In this document: piece after piece, positions 47,262 to 60,027 of the stretch
Layout of the letters: each line of letters opens with the position of its first letter
Numbering within the stretch: the first letter of the stretch is position 1
Source: Tausonia pullulans
Taxonomy: Eukaryota; Basidiomycota; Tremellomycetes; Cystofilobasidiales; Mrakiaceae
DNA length: 64,000 nt
Assembly (NCBI GenBank): GCA_951802195.1
Contig: OX637622.1
Location: 124,001 to 188,000, forward strand
Direction: 5' to 3'
Position numbers and translations under genes: made by a program
The notes under the pieces: generated by a model
Told to the model about the DNA's origin: nothing
Databases searched by the model: none
Seen by the model: only the letters and a program-made list of their open reading frames with translations

Positions 47262-50200
47262 ATGACCTCTCCCCGAGCGTCCGAGCTCAACGAGCGGTTC
47301 CAACGTCTCACGAGCCACGACGCTCACGGTCGCCCACCTCCACCGCCTCCTCCGCCTCCGCCTCCCCCGCCGCCGCCTCCCCATCATCGTCCTGGGCCTC
47401 CGACGACAGGATGGAGCTACAACCAGTGCCTGGCGAGCCCGCCGCCACAACACCCTCCAGGGCAAGAGAGGCCTCAGTCCTGGTCGGGCTCGCCGCCACA
47501 GGACATGGCTATGATGTATCAGTCTTGGACTCCCGTCGCGTCCAGTGAGCAAGAGGCGTCATGCTTCCCTCTCTGCCTTCCCGTCGTCGTTGTTCTCATC
47601 ATCCGGTCTGTCTGTGCTTGCCTGACCCTACAGTCTCAGCGAATCACTCGCCTTCGGAGCAGCTACTGCAAGGTCCTGCCGCGTGCTCTACTCCCCCGCA
47701 GCCCCAACAGCAGCAGCAACAGCCCTTGTATCACGAGCGCCCACCGTCGGCCACCGCCGTCGCGGGCGCTGCTCCTACGAGCCTTTTCACGCCCCTCGGT
47801 CACAGCCATCGATACTCGCAGCGTACAAGCAGCCCCGTGCCAGCACCTATCCAGACCCAGCAGCAGTATCCGGCATCTTCATCTCCTGCTGCCTCACACG
47901 CGCAGTCGCCTCCTCCTCCCCAGTCAGACTCGCCGACGATCCTACGGATCGACGAGGCTGCGTTCCGGGTGGCGGTCGGAAACCTTGTTGACATGGGCTT
48001 CACCCAGGAGCATGTCCTGAGGGCGATGACAGCGGCCTACGGTGAGCCGGACCTGGCGTTCGAATATTTGACGACGGTACGGTTCCTCGTCATGTCGAAG
48101 AACGCGTGGTGATCGCTGTCGCTGACTTACTCACCCGCGTGCTGACTACTCGTTCTAGTCCATTCCTGGCGAGTCACCACTGCCGGAGCAGCAACCTCGG
48201 GCACCATCACCAGCATCGGCTCCAGCACCTCAGGTCCACTCCCCCCCTCGGCCTGCTTCCCTGCAGGTGCATGCCACAGCACCCCATCCTCTTCCTGCTG
48301 CTCAGCACCCGCACCAGCAACCCTTTTATGCCTCGCAATCGCCGCCCTCTCATCACTACGAAGCACCATCACCGCCTGCTGCTATCCCATCTCCGGTACC
48401 GATAGCGGCAGCAGCCAGGGCACCCTCGCCTCTACCGCCGGCCGTCGCCTTGCCTCAGTCGCCGCCGCCCCACCACAACTTCCCCAACTTTCATCGACAC
48501 GACGTTCCCTCGCAACATTCCCCTCAGCAGCAGTACCAGACGCAGCATCAGCAGCAGCCACAGTATCTGCAGTCTCAACAATACCCTCAGCAGCACAATG
48601 CTCAGCACCATCCTCAACAGCACCCTCAATCGTACTCTCAACCGCACTCTCACCAGCCCTATCAGCCGTATCATCCCTCGGCCAACTCTACATCACCACC
48701 CCCTCCACACTTTACTTCCGGCTACCAGCAGTACGAGCAGCACCCACCTCACCCTCAACAGCAATGGGGCGCCGCCGCCCAGAATCACACATCTGCGCCC
48801 TCACAGCCCCAAGCCGCACCACCGTCGGTGCAACAGCAGCAGTGCTACCCTCCCGAGGCTCGCCGTTTCGAGCTCTCCGACGTCCTCCCTGCCCCCCGCT
48901 CCGATACCAGCCACAACCTAGACAACAGTGACGATCATCGACACTCCAATATACCCAAGATCACTACGATGACGGCCAGTCCCCAGGACCCTCAAACGAT
49001 GCGTCCCCTTGCTCCTTTGGATCACCGTCCTCCTCGAAGCGGCGCACTACCCGCCGAGACTGCGCCTTTGAAGATTGGCCCACGAGGCAGCAACTCCCGG
49101 CTGACGATTCAGACCCCCATCTCGGCACCTGATACCCCGATCGGAGAGAGTAATAAGGCCCTGCTCGATGCGATCGAGAGCGTCCGGCGCTGGCCTATAG
49201 AGCAGCGAATCATGACGGCGGAGATTCTCGCGGATGAGCTCTTTTCCCGGAAACGGGCGATCCCAGACATGGAGGAGCTCTACGATCAGCTCGCCGACTC
49301 GGTTCGGGACGTTCAGGGCGAGGAGGGCCCGGAAAGCAGGCTCCAAAAGAACGCATTCCTCGCGATGCTCAATGCGCGCATGAGGGTCGCGTCGCGTTCT
49401 CCAGGAGGTGGGTGTTGATGATCTGCTCACTTTGACTACCAAAAAGCCCTCCGCTAATGACTCGCGCTTCCTTAGAGCCCGCTTCTCTGCCCCCCAGCGG
49501 GTCGTCTTCTCCGCAAAGCAAAACACCTCCTCCAGCCGCTGCTGAGACAGCTCTCCCTCCCGCATCCGAGATTGTCCGGCCCCCAATCATCCTTCCGTCG
49601 CCACCAATTCCCCAGCAGGTGCCCCTCCTGTCATTCAAGGCCCCGGCGAGATTTCTCAAAAGGGCGGACCCGGCCGAGGCTCAGTGGGAGACATGGGTCA
49701 AGCCTCGTCGACCTGCGCAAGCTCCGCTTGTCAATGAGTTGTCGGTCGTCACGTGGAACGTGAGTCAACCAATCTCGGTCTTGTTTCGCTTTGTCTTGAG
49801 ATGTGTCAACTCATATATACTCGTTCGTTCAGGTCTCGTTCGAGAACGTTGTTCTCGAGGAGCGCATGAAAGGTGAGCGATTGTCTCTTCCTGCCATACC
49901 CTCCTCAACTGACGACGTGGAATTACGCCCCTAGTCATCGTCTCCCACCTCATGTCCCTCTCGCCAGAGCCCGCCATTATCGCTCTCCAAGAAGTCACCC
50001 AGACTTGCTGGATGGTCCTCCAAGCATCCTCCGACGTCCGCGAGCGGTACTGCCTCACGGACTTCAGCCGTCAGCTGCACGAGACTGGCATGAGGTACGG
50101 CGTTGTCGTGCTTGTGAGAAAGGATCTTGTTTCGGAGCACACGACGGCGTGGGAGGTGGATGAGGGCGAGAAAGGGATGAGGTCGGAGATGGGGAGGAGA

Positions 50201-50870
50201 CTCGTCGGCGTGGATCTGCCTACATATGGGGTACGTATCGCTCCCTCGATGCAATCATAGTCAGTCTCGCTCTCTTACTGACACGAGCCACGGCCACATA
50301 ACAGCTCCGCTTCATGGCAGCTCACTTTGAGTCCTCACCCGGGGACGCTTCCTTGCGGAACCACCAGTACCTTCTGGCCAACGCGCTCACCAAGGCCCCG
50401 CTCCTCGGACCAGCTGGCCGCCGACCGAGGATGGCCATTATCATGGGGGATACCAACTTCGAAGACGAGGAGGAAATCCATCGGGCGTTCGATCCGGAAG
50501 AGTTTGCAGATGCTTGGACGGTCTCTTGGCCAGGCGAGAACGGGTACACGTTCTCAAGAACGTACCCGCCGAAGGTGAGCGCTCCATCTTCGCTTGACAT
50601 CTTCCCCCTCTCCCACGATAACTAATGCTCGGGCTCCCTGACTCTCAGGACCGCCCACTCCGCCGGCTCGACCGCCTTCTGTTCCGGCAAGAACCAGAGC
50701 AAGAGGAATGGGAGGTGACTCTCTGCGAGCGCATGGGCTATGGCATCGAGATCGAGGTCCTCGATGCCACTGGTCGACCCGTAAGCGGAGGGCCCAACGC
50801 GAGGGAGGGCAAGATCTGGGCGAGCGACCACGAGGGGTTGGTGACGGTGTTGTCGAAAGTACAGCTATAG
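47262..50870 (+). CDS. TDP2-like phosphodiesterase (EEP fold) with N-terminal UBA domain and long Pro/Gln linker
   Basis: Mg-dependent phosphodiesterase resembling tyrosyl-DNA phosphodiesterase 2, which frees topoisomerase-2 adducts from 5' DNA ends. The start ATG at 47262 gives MTSPRASELNERFQRL, then a run of about 16 Pro. A UBA-like domain reads AAFRVAVGNLVDMGFTQEHV and MTAAYGEPDLAFEYLTT. A Gln/Pro/His-rich linker of several hundred residues follows. A helical segment (ALLDAIESVRRWPIEQRIMT, EELYDQLADSVRDVQ) precedes the EEP domain. That domain carries all four TDP2-type motifs: VVTWN, IIALQEVTQ, MGDTNFED and ASDHEG, plus MAAHFESSPGDASLRNHQ. Exons join in frame at SRSPGE and TWN/VSF. It ends LSKVQL at TAG 50868-50870. 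A separate gene for the UBA part is possible but the joins argue against it. Confidence 0.8.
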
Positions 50871-51084
50871 TCAGAGTTGAAGGTTGGAATTCATTGAGTT
50901 TTTTACGCTTGTGCTTGCTTACTCGTTTGCTTATGCTCTTGTCATGACTGGGCCCTGGACGTAACAAACAAAAGAAGAAAGAAAAAGAAAAAAAAAAGGC
51001 ATGCTCGTGATGGAGGAACGTCCGAAAGGGGAAAAGTACAGCAGCGAAGCAAAGCAATGACCTGGGTAGAATACACTTTTCTCA

Positions 51085-53151
51085 TCACAGCACCTCCGGG
51101 ACGAGATCCTCCCCCTCGATATCCCACCCATCTTCCATGTCGTCATCCATCTCGACATCGCCCTCCCCGAAGCCGCCGCCGAGCTCGACCTCGAGATCGA
51201 GGAAGGTCAGGCAACCCTTAGAGCAGCCCTCGTATTTGATTGGGTACTCCTCCCCCCCACTGCCCCAGACGGCCTGCCAGACAAACCGCTCCTCCATCGG
51301 TTCAAGGTAGTACGACGGTCCCGTGCCTACGGCAACATGGTCCGGGTTCGGGCAAGGTGAGTAAAATGGGTTGCGGGAGGCGTTCTCGAGGTATGGGTCC
51401 TTGGAGGTCGCTCGGAGGGAAGAAGATGATCGGAGGAAAGCGAGTATCCTAGCGCACTCGTCCATCGTCAGAGGATGGTACGAGCTGTCGTGGAACCGGG
51501 CAACGGTCGAGAGGTCGAAGGAATCCTTGAACCAAAGGAGCGGGGGCTGGCCGGAGGAATTGTCGGGCGTGAGGAGGACGCGGAGCGAAAGTTCGCGGAG
51601 GGAGGGGATCGACGAGGTGGACTTTGTTGGGGTGGTGATCGAGTCGAGGGTCGGAGCGTTTTTTCGGAGGAAGGGGTTGGGCGTGAGGAGGGTCTGCTTG
51701 AGTTGTGTCATATCGAGAATGGAGGCGGGGAGATAGGACTAAAGGTAGTCGAGGTCAGCGATGCTTGGATAAAGTGGAGGACAGACAACAACCCACGATC
51801 CGGTTCCCTCCAATGATGAGAGTCGTCAAGTTCGTGAGTGTCGAAATGGCCGCGGGTAGGGTCTCGAGATGGTTATTGCGGAGGTTGAGATGGGTGAGGT
51901 TCTTGAGCTCGAAGAGCTGCGTAGGCAGGACTGAGATCGTGTTCCCCGATAGCGTGAGCTCAACCTCGGCCGACTTGCGCGTCTCGGCAGCCTGGGAGAA
52001 TCTCGGAGCAGCCATGGTCTTTGCTCTGGAGCCCTTCTCCATCGGCCTCCTCCCCAACACATCGCCAGAGCCAAGCTCCCTGGGGACGGGCGCCTCGCCA
52101 GGAAGGCGACGGGTCGGTGTGCTTGGACTCGCCGGACGGGGCGTTGCGTCCGCCGAGGCCTCCTGGAGCGCCGCGAGATTGCTCTGAGCCCGCGAGGGTG
52201 TCATTGGAGGCCCTCTCTGGACCGGGGCGGAGACGGAACGAGCGAAGGAGCGCGCGGGGAGGGTGGACGGTCGGAAGCTTGGAGGGGAGAGCGAACCTCG
52301 GGCGGACGCGTTCGAGTTGGCGCCGGCGCTGCCCGCCGTGAGGGGCGAGTAATGGCCGGAGAGACCTCTCCAGTTGGTCGGAGCCGGATTGGGACTTGCG
52401 AGGACCGTCAAATGCTGGAGAAGGTACGAGGGGCATGGGTTGTACGAAATGTCAGCGAGGGGGACCAGCACACGATTGCGACGCGCACACAGGCGCCCAA
52501 AGTTCGAGCGCCCCCCCGATGGTGACGGGAGGAATACGAGCGAACGCACCTGCAGGTCGGTGATCTGAGGGGAGATGAATGAGAGATCCTGCCCGCTAGC
52601 AGAACACAACGCACGGCAGAAGGGGTCAGTCAGTCGAGGTTGAACAGGGCGGTGGACGGGATGAGGTTGTCAGGATGCAGTCGCTTTGTGCTGCCTTCTT
52701 CAAAGATGACCGTTTCCTCCCTTCGACTATTCGTTCGCTGCTCAGCTCAACTCACCTCAGATCGATCTTGCCCTCGGCATTGTCGATGGCGCGGGTGAAC
52801 GCCTCGCCCTGGACATCCCAGCACCTGTCCCAGGCCCTCTCCTGCCACGACTTCTCCTTCTTCGCACGGCTCTGCGTCGGGCTTGGACTCGCGCTCGGGC
52901 GGGCAAAGCCAGCAGGAAGGCGGGAAAAGTCATAGAAGTCTTTGCGCTCCTTCTTCTGCGGCGGTGACGAGACGGGTGATGACGAGATGGGGACAATGGG
53001 CGACGACGATCGCTCTCGGCGGCGGTCTCGGCGGGACTCGAGGGAGAAGTCCGGGTGTAACTGGGTCGACTTGTTCGAGCCGGAGAGACTATAGTCCGCA
53101 TTAGTGGGGGCACATCGGAGGAAAGAGGAGAGTTTGCACGTACGGATCCAT
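51085..53151 (-). CDS. Leucine-rich-repeat protein of unknown function
   Basis: The start at 53151 opens an 8-nt exon (ATGGATCC) spliced to LSGSNKSTQLHPDFSLESRR. Then come KKERKDFYDFSRLPAGFARP and EKSWQERAWDRCWDVQGEAF, and TRAIDNAEGKIDLR. LRR-like segments read QDLSFISPQITDLQ, VELTLSGNTISVLPTQLFEL, KNLTHLNLRNNHLETLPAAI and LTNLTTLIIGGNRI. A Ser/Pro-rich insert of about 120 residues separates them. The C-terminal part has IPSLRELSLRVLLTP, a Cys-containing segment (FYSPCPNPDHVAVG, YEGCSKGC) and an acidic end (EMDDDMEDGWDIEGEDLVPE). Similar fungal proteins exist, but I know of no assigned role. Tail-to-tail with the TDP2-like gene, 214 bp apart. Confidence 0.82.
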
Positions 53152-55245
53152 GGCTGGGCAGGCGGTGGATCCCTCTGGGGCGGGTGGATGGGGGATAGTT
53201 GTTGGAAGAAAGAGGACGAGGAGGTGAGGCGAGTGAGCGAGTCTAACCCAGTCGAAAGCAAGGCGCGCGTCGACCAGCTCAGGTGGCGCCCTTCCGGCTT
53301 TCGCAGCCCTCGACTGCGGATGTCGACGTCGGAGGTTCGAATCACAATCGTGCCTGGACAAAACATTTGGGCTTCATCTCGAGAAGCAAACAGTGTTCTG
53401 GTCGAGGATGAGAACGATCATCTTACTTTGGGCAACGTTAATCGAGTCCTGTGCAAGTCTGCATGTACAAACCCTAACATATTATTGCGTGGCAACAACC
53501 ATTGAGCGAGGATCATACTTTAATAAGAATGAGAGAACCGTCCGATCCCCTGGTGGGAGTCATGGGAAGAAGCACTCCCACCAGCGAGATACATCTCAAC
53601 TGACATGCTACTCAACCAAACCCAACCCCCTTCCCAACCCTAACTATCCGTTTACTTCATCAACAATCGCCGTCTCCAGCAACTGTGCGGCTGAACATAG
53701 TAGCGCTGTTCGGCCACCAGCCAGAGCTCCCTCTGTACGGCCTCACTCCTCTCGACTAATACGATATCCGGCCCCGACGACGAGCGCATCGTCGGGGCAG
53801 CTGGTGGTCCTTCCCATCTCTGGACTTGAACCTAAAGCCCAGATGGAATAAGTCTGGGAGAAACAAGGGGACCCGCCCTCCTGGGACCGCTGGGCGGCGA
53901 CGGTGAGTGCGACGTCCTCCCCTCGAGCCATCACGCCAAGCGAGAGGAGCGACATCGCCGTCCAACCTATGACCGCATAGTTCTCCATGCGAATATTGAT
54001 GAACGGCATGCAGTTCCGGGTGACGCGACGTAGTCGTAGTACCGCGGTTGGAATGCCGAGGCATACTCGAGCGCAGTCGTTTGAAGTACGAGGTCCGACA
54101 ACGGGAAGACGGTCCCGAGGCAAACCGGGACCATGTAAAGGCCGCGTTCCTCAGTCATTCCCGAATGGCCTTGGCCACAATCAGAATGTCGACTTCGTGG
54201 AGGATGAGGGCCAGTGAAGTGCTCTCGGGGAGCGAGAGAGATAATCGAGTACCGGGATCCAGAAGATTGGATCGGGAGGTTGGAGATGAGGCAAAGCAAG
54301 AGGCACGGGTAGATCCGTGAAGAAAGGATGACAAGATCGAGTCTTTGTAGATGGTTGCATGTGCATGTGACCATGGTCTTAACGGTGAAAAAGCTCTCGA
54401 AAGCAGAGTAATGAGGAGGATGAATCGGCGACCGCCTCTCGCAGAACAGCGACGCAAGCGCATTTGGCGAGCTAGTCCAGACAGACTTCTGAACAAGAGG
54501 CTCAGTGAACTGAAGATATAGGAAGGAGATTATTCAGGGAGCGAGGAGCTCCCGATTCAAGCACTCCTCCTTGATCTGGAGACGAAGCTCGACCTGCAGG
54601 CTCGGAATCAAGTGCTATGAGCCTGCATACGATTAGAGCGTCACGGCTTGTTCGGTGGCATCGCCTTCGAAGATGTCGTCGAGTGATGGCGAGTGATCTA
54701 GGTTCATCTTCTGGGAGTCCATGTGGAAGATGTGGAATGTGAAGAGAGGTGGGTAGCAGATGGTGGTTCGGTGAGAGAACACTGAGATGACCCCTTCCGA
54801 CTTCCTTACGTGTCCGGTCCCCCATCCCCTTGGTGACCTGTCACCACATCGTGGCATCGCTGCAGAGAAACATTGTTCACTGAGTTCTCCTACCTAGATA
54901 ATTTATGCTGACTTGTATTGCATCATTATTTCTGACGATTACCGGCTTCGACTTGATTGGAGTGATCCCTGCAAAGCCATTGTGGCCGTCGCGCACGACC
55001 TCCTCGACCCGCGCTTTCGCCTCAGCCTTGGACGACCCCGACTTGGCTTCCTCTCCTTCTTCTTCTCCATCAGCCCCCACTTTCTTGCTGGCCCCGTCTT
55101 GCCTGCTCCGCCAGACATCCCAGCATCAATCTTCAGCACCCACGGGAAATACCACACTCGAGACCACTGCCACCCTCCTCTCGCAGACACCCGATCCTCA
55201 TCCACCTCAGGCCCTCCCCAGTCGCGTGCTCTCTCGCCTCCCGAT
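53152..55245. other. Gene-poor stretch between the LRR and DUF726 genes
   Basis: 2.1 kb, less GC-rich than the flanks. Minus-strand ORFs at 54496-54155, 54374-53967 and 54123-53743 lie next to each other in different frames. They include hydrophobic bits (YAVIGWTAMSLLSLGVMA; MVPVCLGTVFPLSDLVLQ). They could be relics of one old gene or chance; I recognise no family. The promoter of the DUF726 gene must lie at the right end. Confidence 0.35.
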
Positions 55246-58200
55246 ATGTCCGGCGGCTTCGACCTCGATGATGACGGCTGGGAGGGTGCGTCTCCTTCTC
55301 ACGCCACGCGGCCTTCTGTGGTGCCCATGTGTGTCTAGGGGATCTGACCTCGTCTTGTTGACGCGCGCTCTCACCACCATCGCCTCGCCACCGTCTCTGG
55401 ATGCAGACATGCCCATCGTCCGGTCCGAGCCGAACGCCCTTGGCCTTGACGACGAGGACGAGAAAAGGTGAAGATCCAAAGCTCTAGTTATCTTGCTTGG
55501 CTGGTGCAGAGGAGACCGTTGAGCTCACGCCTCTCCCCCACCCCCACGCACACTCGCACGGATACACAGGTATCACTACAAGGCACCGACTGTGCGCGCC
55601 GAGGGCGGCACCATTGCCACCGGCAACGCTGCAGGAACGGCCCTCGAGCTCGATGCGAGAGTCGCTGTCGGCCAAGATTGGCGTGGCAAGCTCGAGGCCG
55701 ACGAGTCGGACTGTGAGTCGTCACTTCCTTGCTGGAGTCGCTGTCCCTCGCCGACGACGCGTCGTCCCTCGGCCTTCGGGATGGGCCATTGTCGCTCTCT
55801 CTCGATCCGCATGCTTATCTTCTCGCCTACTCTCTCTCGTTCTCGTAGACACACGCCTACGACTTGAGGAGGACATCGAGGCCGACGAAGTTCACATGCG
55901 GACTAAGTATCTCTTCGACGAGGAGAAAGCCATGACCCCGCTCTCGCAAATGCAAGCGACCAAGAACCTCCTAACGGAGACGCAGCGGATTGCCTACGTT
56001 GGCCTCTGCAAGCTTGCGGTCCAAGAGATGGTTGAGGATCTGAGAAAGGTCGCTGCGGCCGATCCGAAGCGCAAAGCCAAGGCCATCCATGATGACCCCG
56101 CGGTTGATGGCGCGAGTGTTTGGGGGCTAAAGATCATGGCGAGGCTCTATCACCACATGGAGCTCGAGCGTGACGGTCAGTCGAGAGGATAGTGTGTGGA
56201 AGAAGAATAGGGACGGAATGGTGCGCTCATACTTTCGCCTTGCCCTTCTCACAGAGCAAAAGATGATCGAGTCCCTCGCGGCCCATGGCGTCGAGCCGAT
56301 GGATCTCGTTCCCTCGCTCATGACGACGCATACAGTCGCTAACCCAGAGTACGATCCGGCCGAGGCAGAAAAGTTTAAGCGCGAGGAGGCCGAGCGCCTG
56401 GTCGAGGAAGCCGAGGAGCAGGCTCGTCTCGAAGTGGAGCACAAACGGGCAGAGAACGAGAAGCGGAGTCTTACAACGCTCGAAGACGAGGCGAGCTCGG
56501 TTTTTGGTCAGGGCGACGACGATGAGGGCGACGATCCTCTCCCTCGCCAGTCATCCTCTCCACCACCACCGCGATACTCAGCTCGTAAACCCTCGGACTC
56601 AAATCCATTTGGAAACGACGACGAAGAGGACGACATCGGCTATATCCCCGCGCCCTCCCCTCCCCTGGGTGAACCCAATGCTCTGTCGCCATCGACCTTG
56701 CCAGTCCCGCCGACATCCCCAAACCTCGTGCCTTCGTCATCGTCCTCCGCCTTCGCCCTTGCGCCGCCTCCCACATTGCCCTCACCAAACTCCGAGCCCT
56801 CGACGCTCAAGGGACCGATAGTCGGAACCAAGACCGATATCAAACTGGAGAAGCCTGCAGCGGTCGAGGAGGACGTCACTCCCGTCCTTCCCGGTGTCTC
56901 GACGACTCTGACGGCTGCCGATGAGAATATCACGCTTGACATCCGATGGACGATCCTGTGAGTGGATATATACTTCTTCCTTCTTCTACCCTCCCTGCCT
57001 CGAAGACCTGACTTATGCCGTCGGCCTTTAGCTGCGACCTCTTCCTCGCGCTCATCGCCGATTCGGTTTATGACGCTCGATCTCGCGTCCTCCTCGAGCG
57101 CGTTGCCTCAAAGCTCGGGCTCGGCCTCCTTGATGTCGTTCGGTTCGAGAAGCGCGTCACCGATTCGCTTGAGATTCAGGAAGGTGTGGAGAAGATGGAG
57201 CAGACAGACGTCATTGACGGTCGCCAAAAGTCGGGCCGCAACAAGCGACTGGTCGCGATTGGACTTGCCACGCTTGGTGAGCTCGCTTGCCCGAAGTCCT
57301 GTTGACATATTCTTCCATTGACACTTTCTCCTTTTTCCAGGTGGAGGTCTCGTTATCGGTCTCTCGGCCGGTTTGCTCGCGCCAGTCATCGGTGCCGCTC
57401 TCGGCGGAGCGCTCACGTCCATCGGTGTCGGCGGAACAACAGGTTTCCTTGCTGGTGCAGGAGGAGCAGCCGTCATCACGACCGGTGGTGTCGTGACGGG
57501 CTCATCGATCGCGACCAAGGGGATGATGCGTCGCACGCAGTATGTCCGGACGTTTGAGCTCAAGCCGTTACACAATCAGAAGCGGATCAACTGCTTCATC
57601 ACTGTCCCAGGGTAATTTCAACTCGGCTGATCGCTTTTGATTGATGGGGGACGGCTCACTCATCGCTTTGGCTCCTTACAGCTTCATGAACTCGAAGGAA
57701 GACGATGTCCGCCTGCCTTTCTCGACGCTGGACCCCATGATCGGGGACGTCTTTTCCGTCCTGTGGGAGCCGGATATGATGGCTGAGATGGGGAACGCGC
57801 TCAAAATCCTTACGACCGAGGTCCTCACCAACCTTGGGCAGACCGTCCTTCAGGCAACCGTAATGACGGCCCTTGTCAGCGCTCTGCAGTGGCCGCTTAG
57901 TGTGTGGAGTGGCCTCGCGTTGTGTTTCGTGGGACTTGCGTCTGCTGACTACTCTCCTGCTCTCATGCAGTTCTCACCAAGCTAGGCTACCTCATTGACA
58001 AGTCCGTTCGCCCAATAGCTCTTTGTTTCGAGCGTTTCACTAACAGGCTGTACTGTCGCCAGTCCTTGGTCCAACGCGCTCGACCGCGCAAAGGCGGCCG
58101 GCCTCGTCCTTGCGGACACGCTTATCAACCGGCATGTCGGTGTCCGGCCCGTCTCCCTTGTTGGCTTTTCCCTCGGCGCGCGAGCCATCTTCTACGCGCT

Positions 58201-59642
58201 CGTCGAGCTCGCCCGACTTAAGGCGTACGGCATCGTCCAGGACGTCTATCTCTTTGGAGGCACCATCACTGCCAACAAGAAAACGTGGCTCGAAGTCCGG
58301 TCTGTAGTCTCCGGTCGGTTCCTCAACGGCTACGCAAGGAATGATTGGGTCCTCGGCTACCTTTTCCGAGCAACGGCGGCGGGAAACACCGTCGCTGGCC
58401 TGAGACCTGTTGAGGGCATCCCTGGCCTGGAAAATAGAGACATCACGGACCTCATCGCCGGACACCTATCGTATAGGCCCATGATGCCACTCCTGCTTCA
58501 CACAGTCGGACTGCCTGTGAGTATGACACGTTCACGACAGTCGGTTATTCCTCACGCTGAAATATCCCGTCTTCTCTGAGGTCACCGCCGACTACTTCGA
58601 TGAGCCCGAAGAGCCCGACTTCGAGGAGGATCGGATCATCATCGCCGACGAGGAACTCGAGGAGCGCAAGGCGGCCAAGAAGCGCTGGTTCCATCGAAAA
58701 AAGAAGACGCCCGTCTCCTCTTCTTCCGCCTCGGCGTCCGTCACGCGCCCACCGAGCATGGACGTCCCTCAACGATCTGCCTCCTCAACCAACGGAAGTA
58801 CGGCGGGCGAGCACGAGCTTTATGACGACGATCTACCTCCCCGAGAGCCTGGACCCGCCTTGTCCTCGGGCTTCACCCCAAGAGTCTCAACGGATGCGAA
58901 GACTGGGGGCGACGATAACGCTCCATTGCCGACAGCCGATCCGGAAATGGCCCCGAGCCCGGTTTCTAAACTCCCTCCGACAGCCGGTTTCGACTTCAAG
59001 GCCATCTCAAATGCGCTCGGCAAGGACATCGACGTTTCGGCACTCAAAGCGCCCTCGGCGGCGCTCCCCGTGCCTTCTTCTTCGATCAAGCCTCCTCTGG
59101 AGCGCTCAGAGTCGACGCCTCCGGCCGAGGCGCCGACGCCGTTCACGCTCGCTGCCCCTCCTTCTTCGCATCTTCGTCTATCGGCACTCGTCGCCTCGTC
59201 GATGGATGATCTCGCCTCTTCAACTCAGCACGCTCTCTCCTTCGAAAACTCACATGCTTCCTCCATCTCTCAAGCCGCCGCTCACAGCTCACCCTGGTCC
59301 TCCTCAACCTCTCCCCATCTCCCCGTTGCCCACTCCCGCTTCTCCTCCACCCCGAACTCATCGACGCGAGACCCTCCACCATCCTTCATCGCCGCCGTTG
59401 CACCCGTCGCCGATGAGTCGGCCTCCGTTTGGGGCAACCCCCTCCCATCGCCTCCTCCACCTCCGAAACCTCGAGCGTCATTCGCATACGAGTCACAGCC
59501 TGAGCTCTCGTTCGGCGGTGTCGATGGAGATATTACACTCGGTTTGAGGGCGACGGCGCCTGTCGAGGAGGCCGATCCGTGGGCTGTCCCACTGAGAAGG
59601 CCAGGGAGGGGGCCGTCGGCGCTGGAGAACCCGTGGAACTAA
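55246..59642 (+). CDS. DUF726 / TMCO4-like membrane lipase-like protein (yeast Mil1/YFL034W type)
   Basis: Putative integral-membrane alpha/beta-hydrolase of the DUF726 family. The start ATG at 55246 gives MSGGFDLDDDGWE. Short exons follow: MPIVRSEPNALGLDDEDEK, YHYKAPTVRAEGGTIATGNA, then EDIEADEVHMRTKYLFDEEK. A central coiled coil (EKFKREEAERLVEEAEEQAR) and a Pro/Ser-rich part precede the DUF726 core. That core has the Gly-rich membrane hairpin GGGLVIGLSAGLLAPVIGAA, GGTTGFLAGAGGAAVITTGG and the family block PLVLTKLGYLIDNPWSNALD. The nucleophile elbow is VSLVGFSLGARAIFYAL (G-x-S-x-G). YLFGGTITANKKTWLEVRSV and YARNDWVLGYLFRAT follow. A long disordered tail ends SALENPWN at TAA 59640-59642. An in-frame ATG far upstream is less likely. 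Confidence 0.9.
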
Positions 59643-60025
59643 ATGTACCCACTTCTCTCTCGACCGTTCTCCTGTTGCTCGTCACCTGCCCACCCTTGCA
59701 TATCATCTAGCCTCTCTATTCCTACATATTTCGCGACTTGTGATGAATTCATCTTAGTCCTAGGCTGTCTCGCGCGCGATCTGGAGTTAGAGGAGTAGAC
59801 CTCAGGATCGCGCGCGGTAATGTCTAGCGACTTCTTACTCATAGCTGTAATGCCGAAGACAGAGAAGCCTTGGAGAGAGGACAAGTGTGCGCAAGATGCA
59901 ACTCACATCCCTGAAAGGAGAAGGGAAAAAGGAAAGATCGCACCTAGGCAAACAACGGCGAGATCCAGAACGCTTACAAGGGAAACCTTGCTTGATCTGA
60001 CGCTCAGTCAATGAAATGAAAAAAT
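59643..60025. other. Intergenic region after the DUF726 gene
   Basis: 383 bp between the DUF726 stop and the first tRNA. It holds the hairpin at 59771-59814; otherwise nothing recognised. Confidence 0.45.
59771..59814. repeat. GC-rich hairpin in the 3' flank of the DUF726 gene
   Basis: A perfect 10-bp inverted repeat, gcgcgcgatc at 59771-59780 and gatcgcgcgc at 59805-59814, with a 24-nt loop, about 130 bp after the stop codon. It could be an RNA 3' end structure or a protein-binding palindrome. Confidence 0.5.
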
Positions 60026-60027
60026 CT

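Noticed and set aside
53465-53650. Telomere-like words (aaccctaac) near 53470 and 53635
   Set aside because: Only isolated single units in unrelated context, with genes on both sides. Not an interstitial telomere array.
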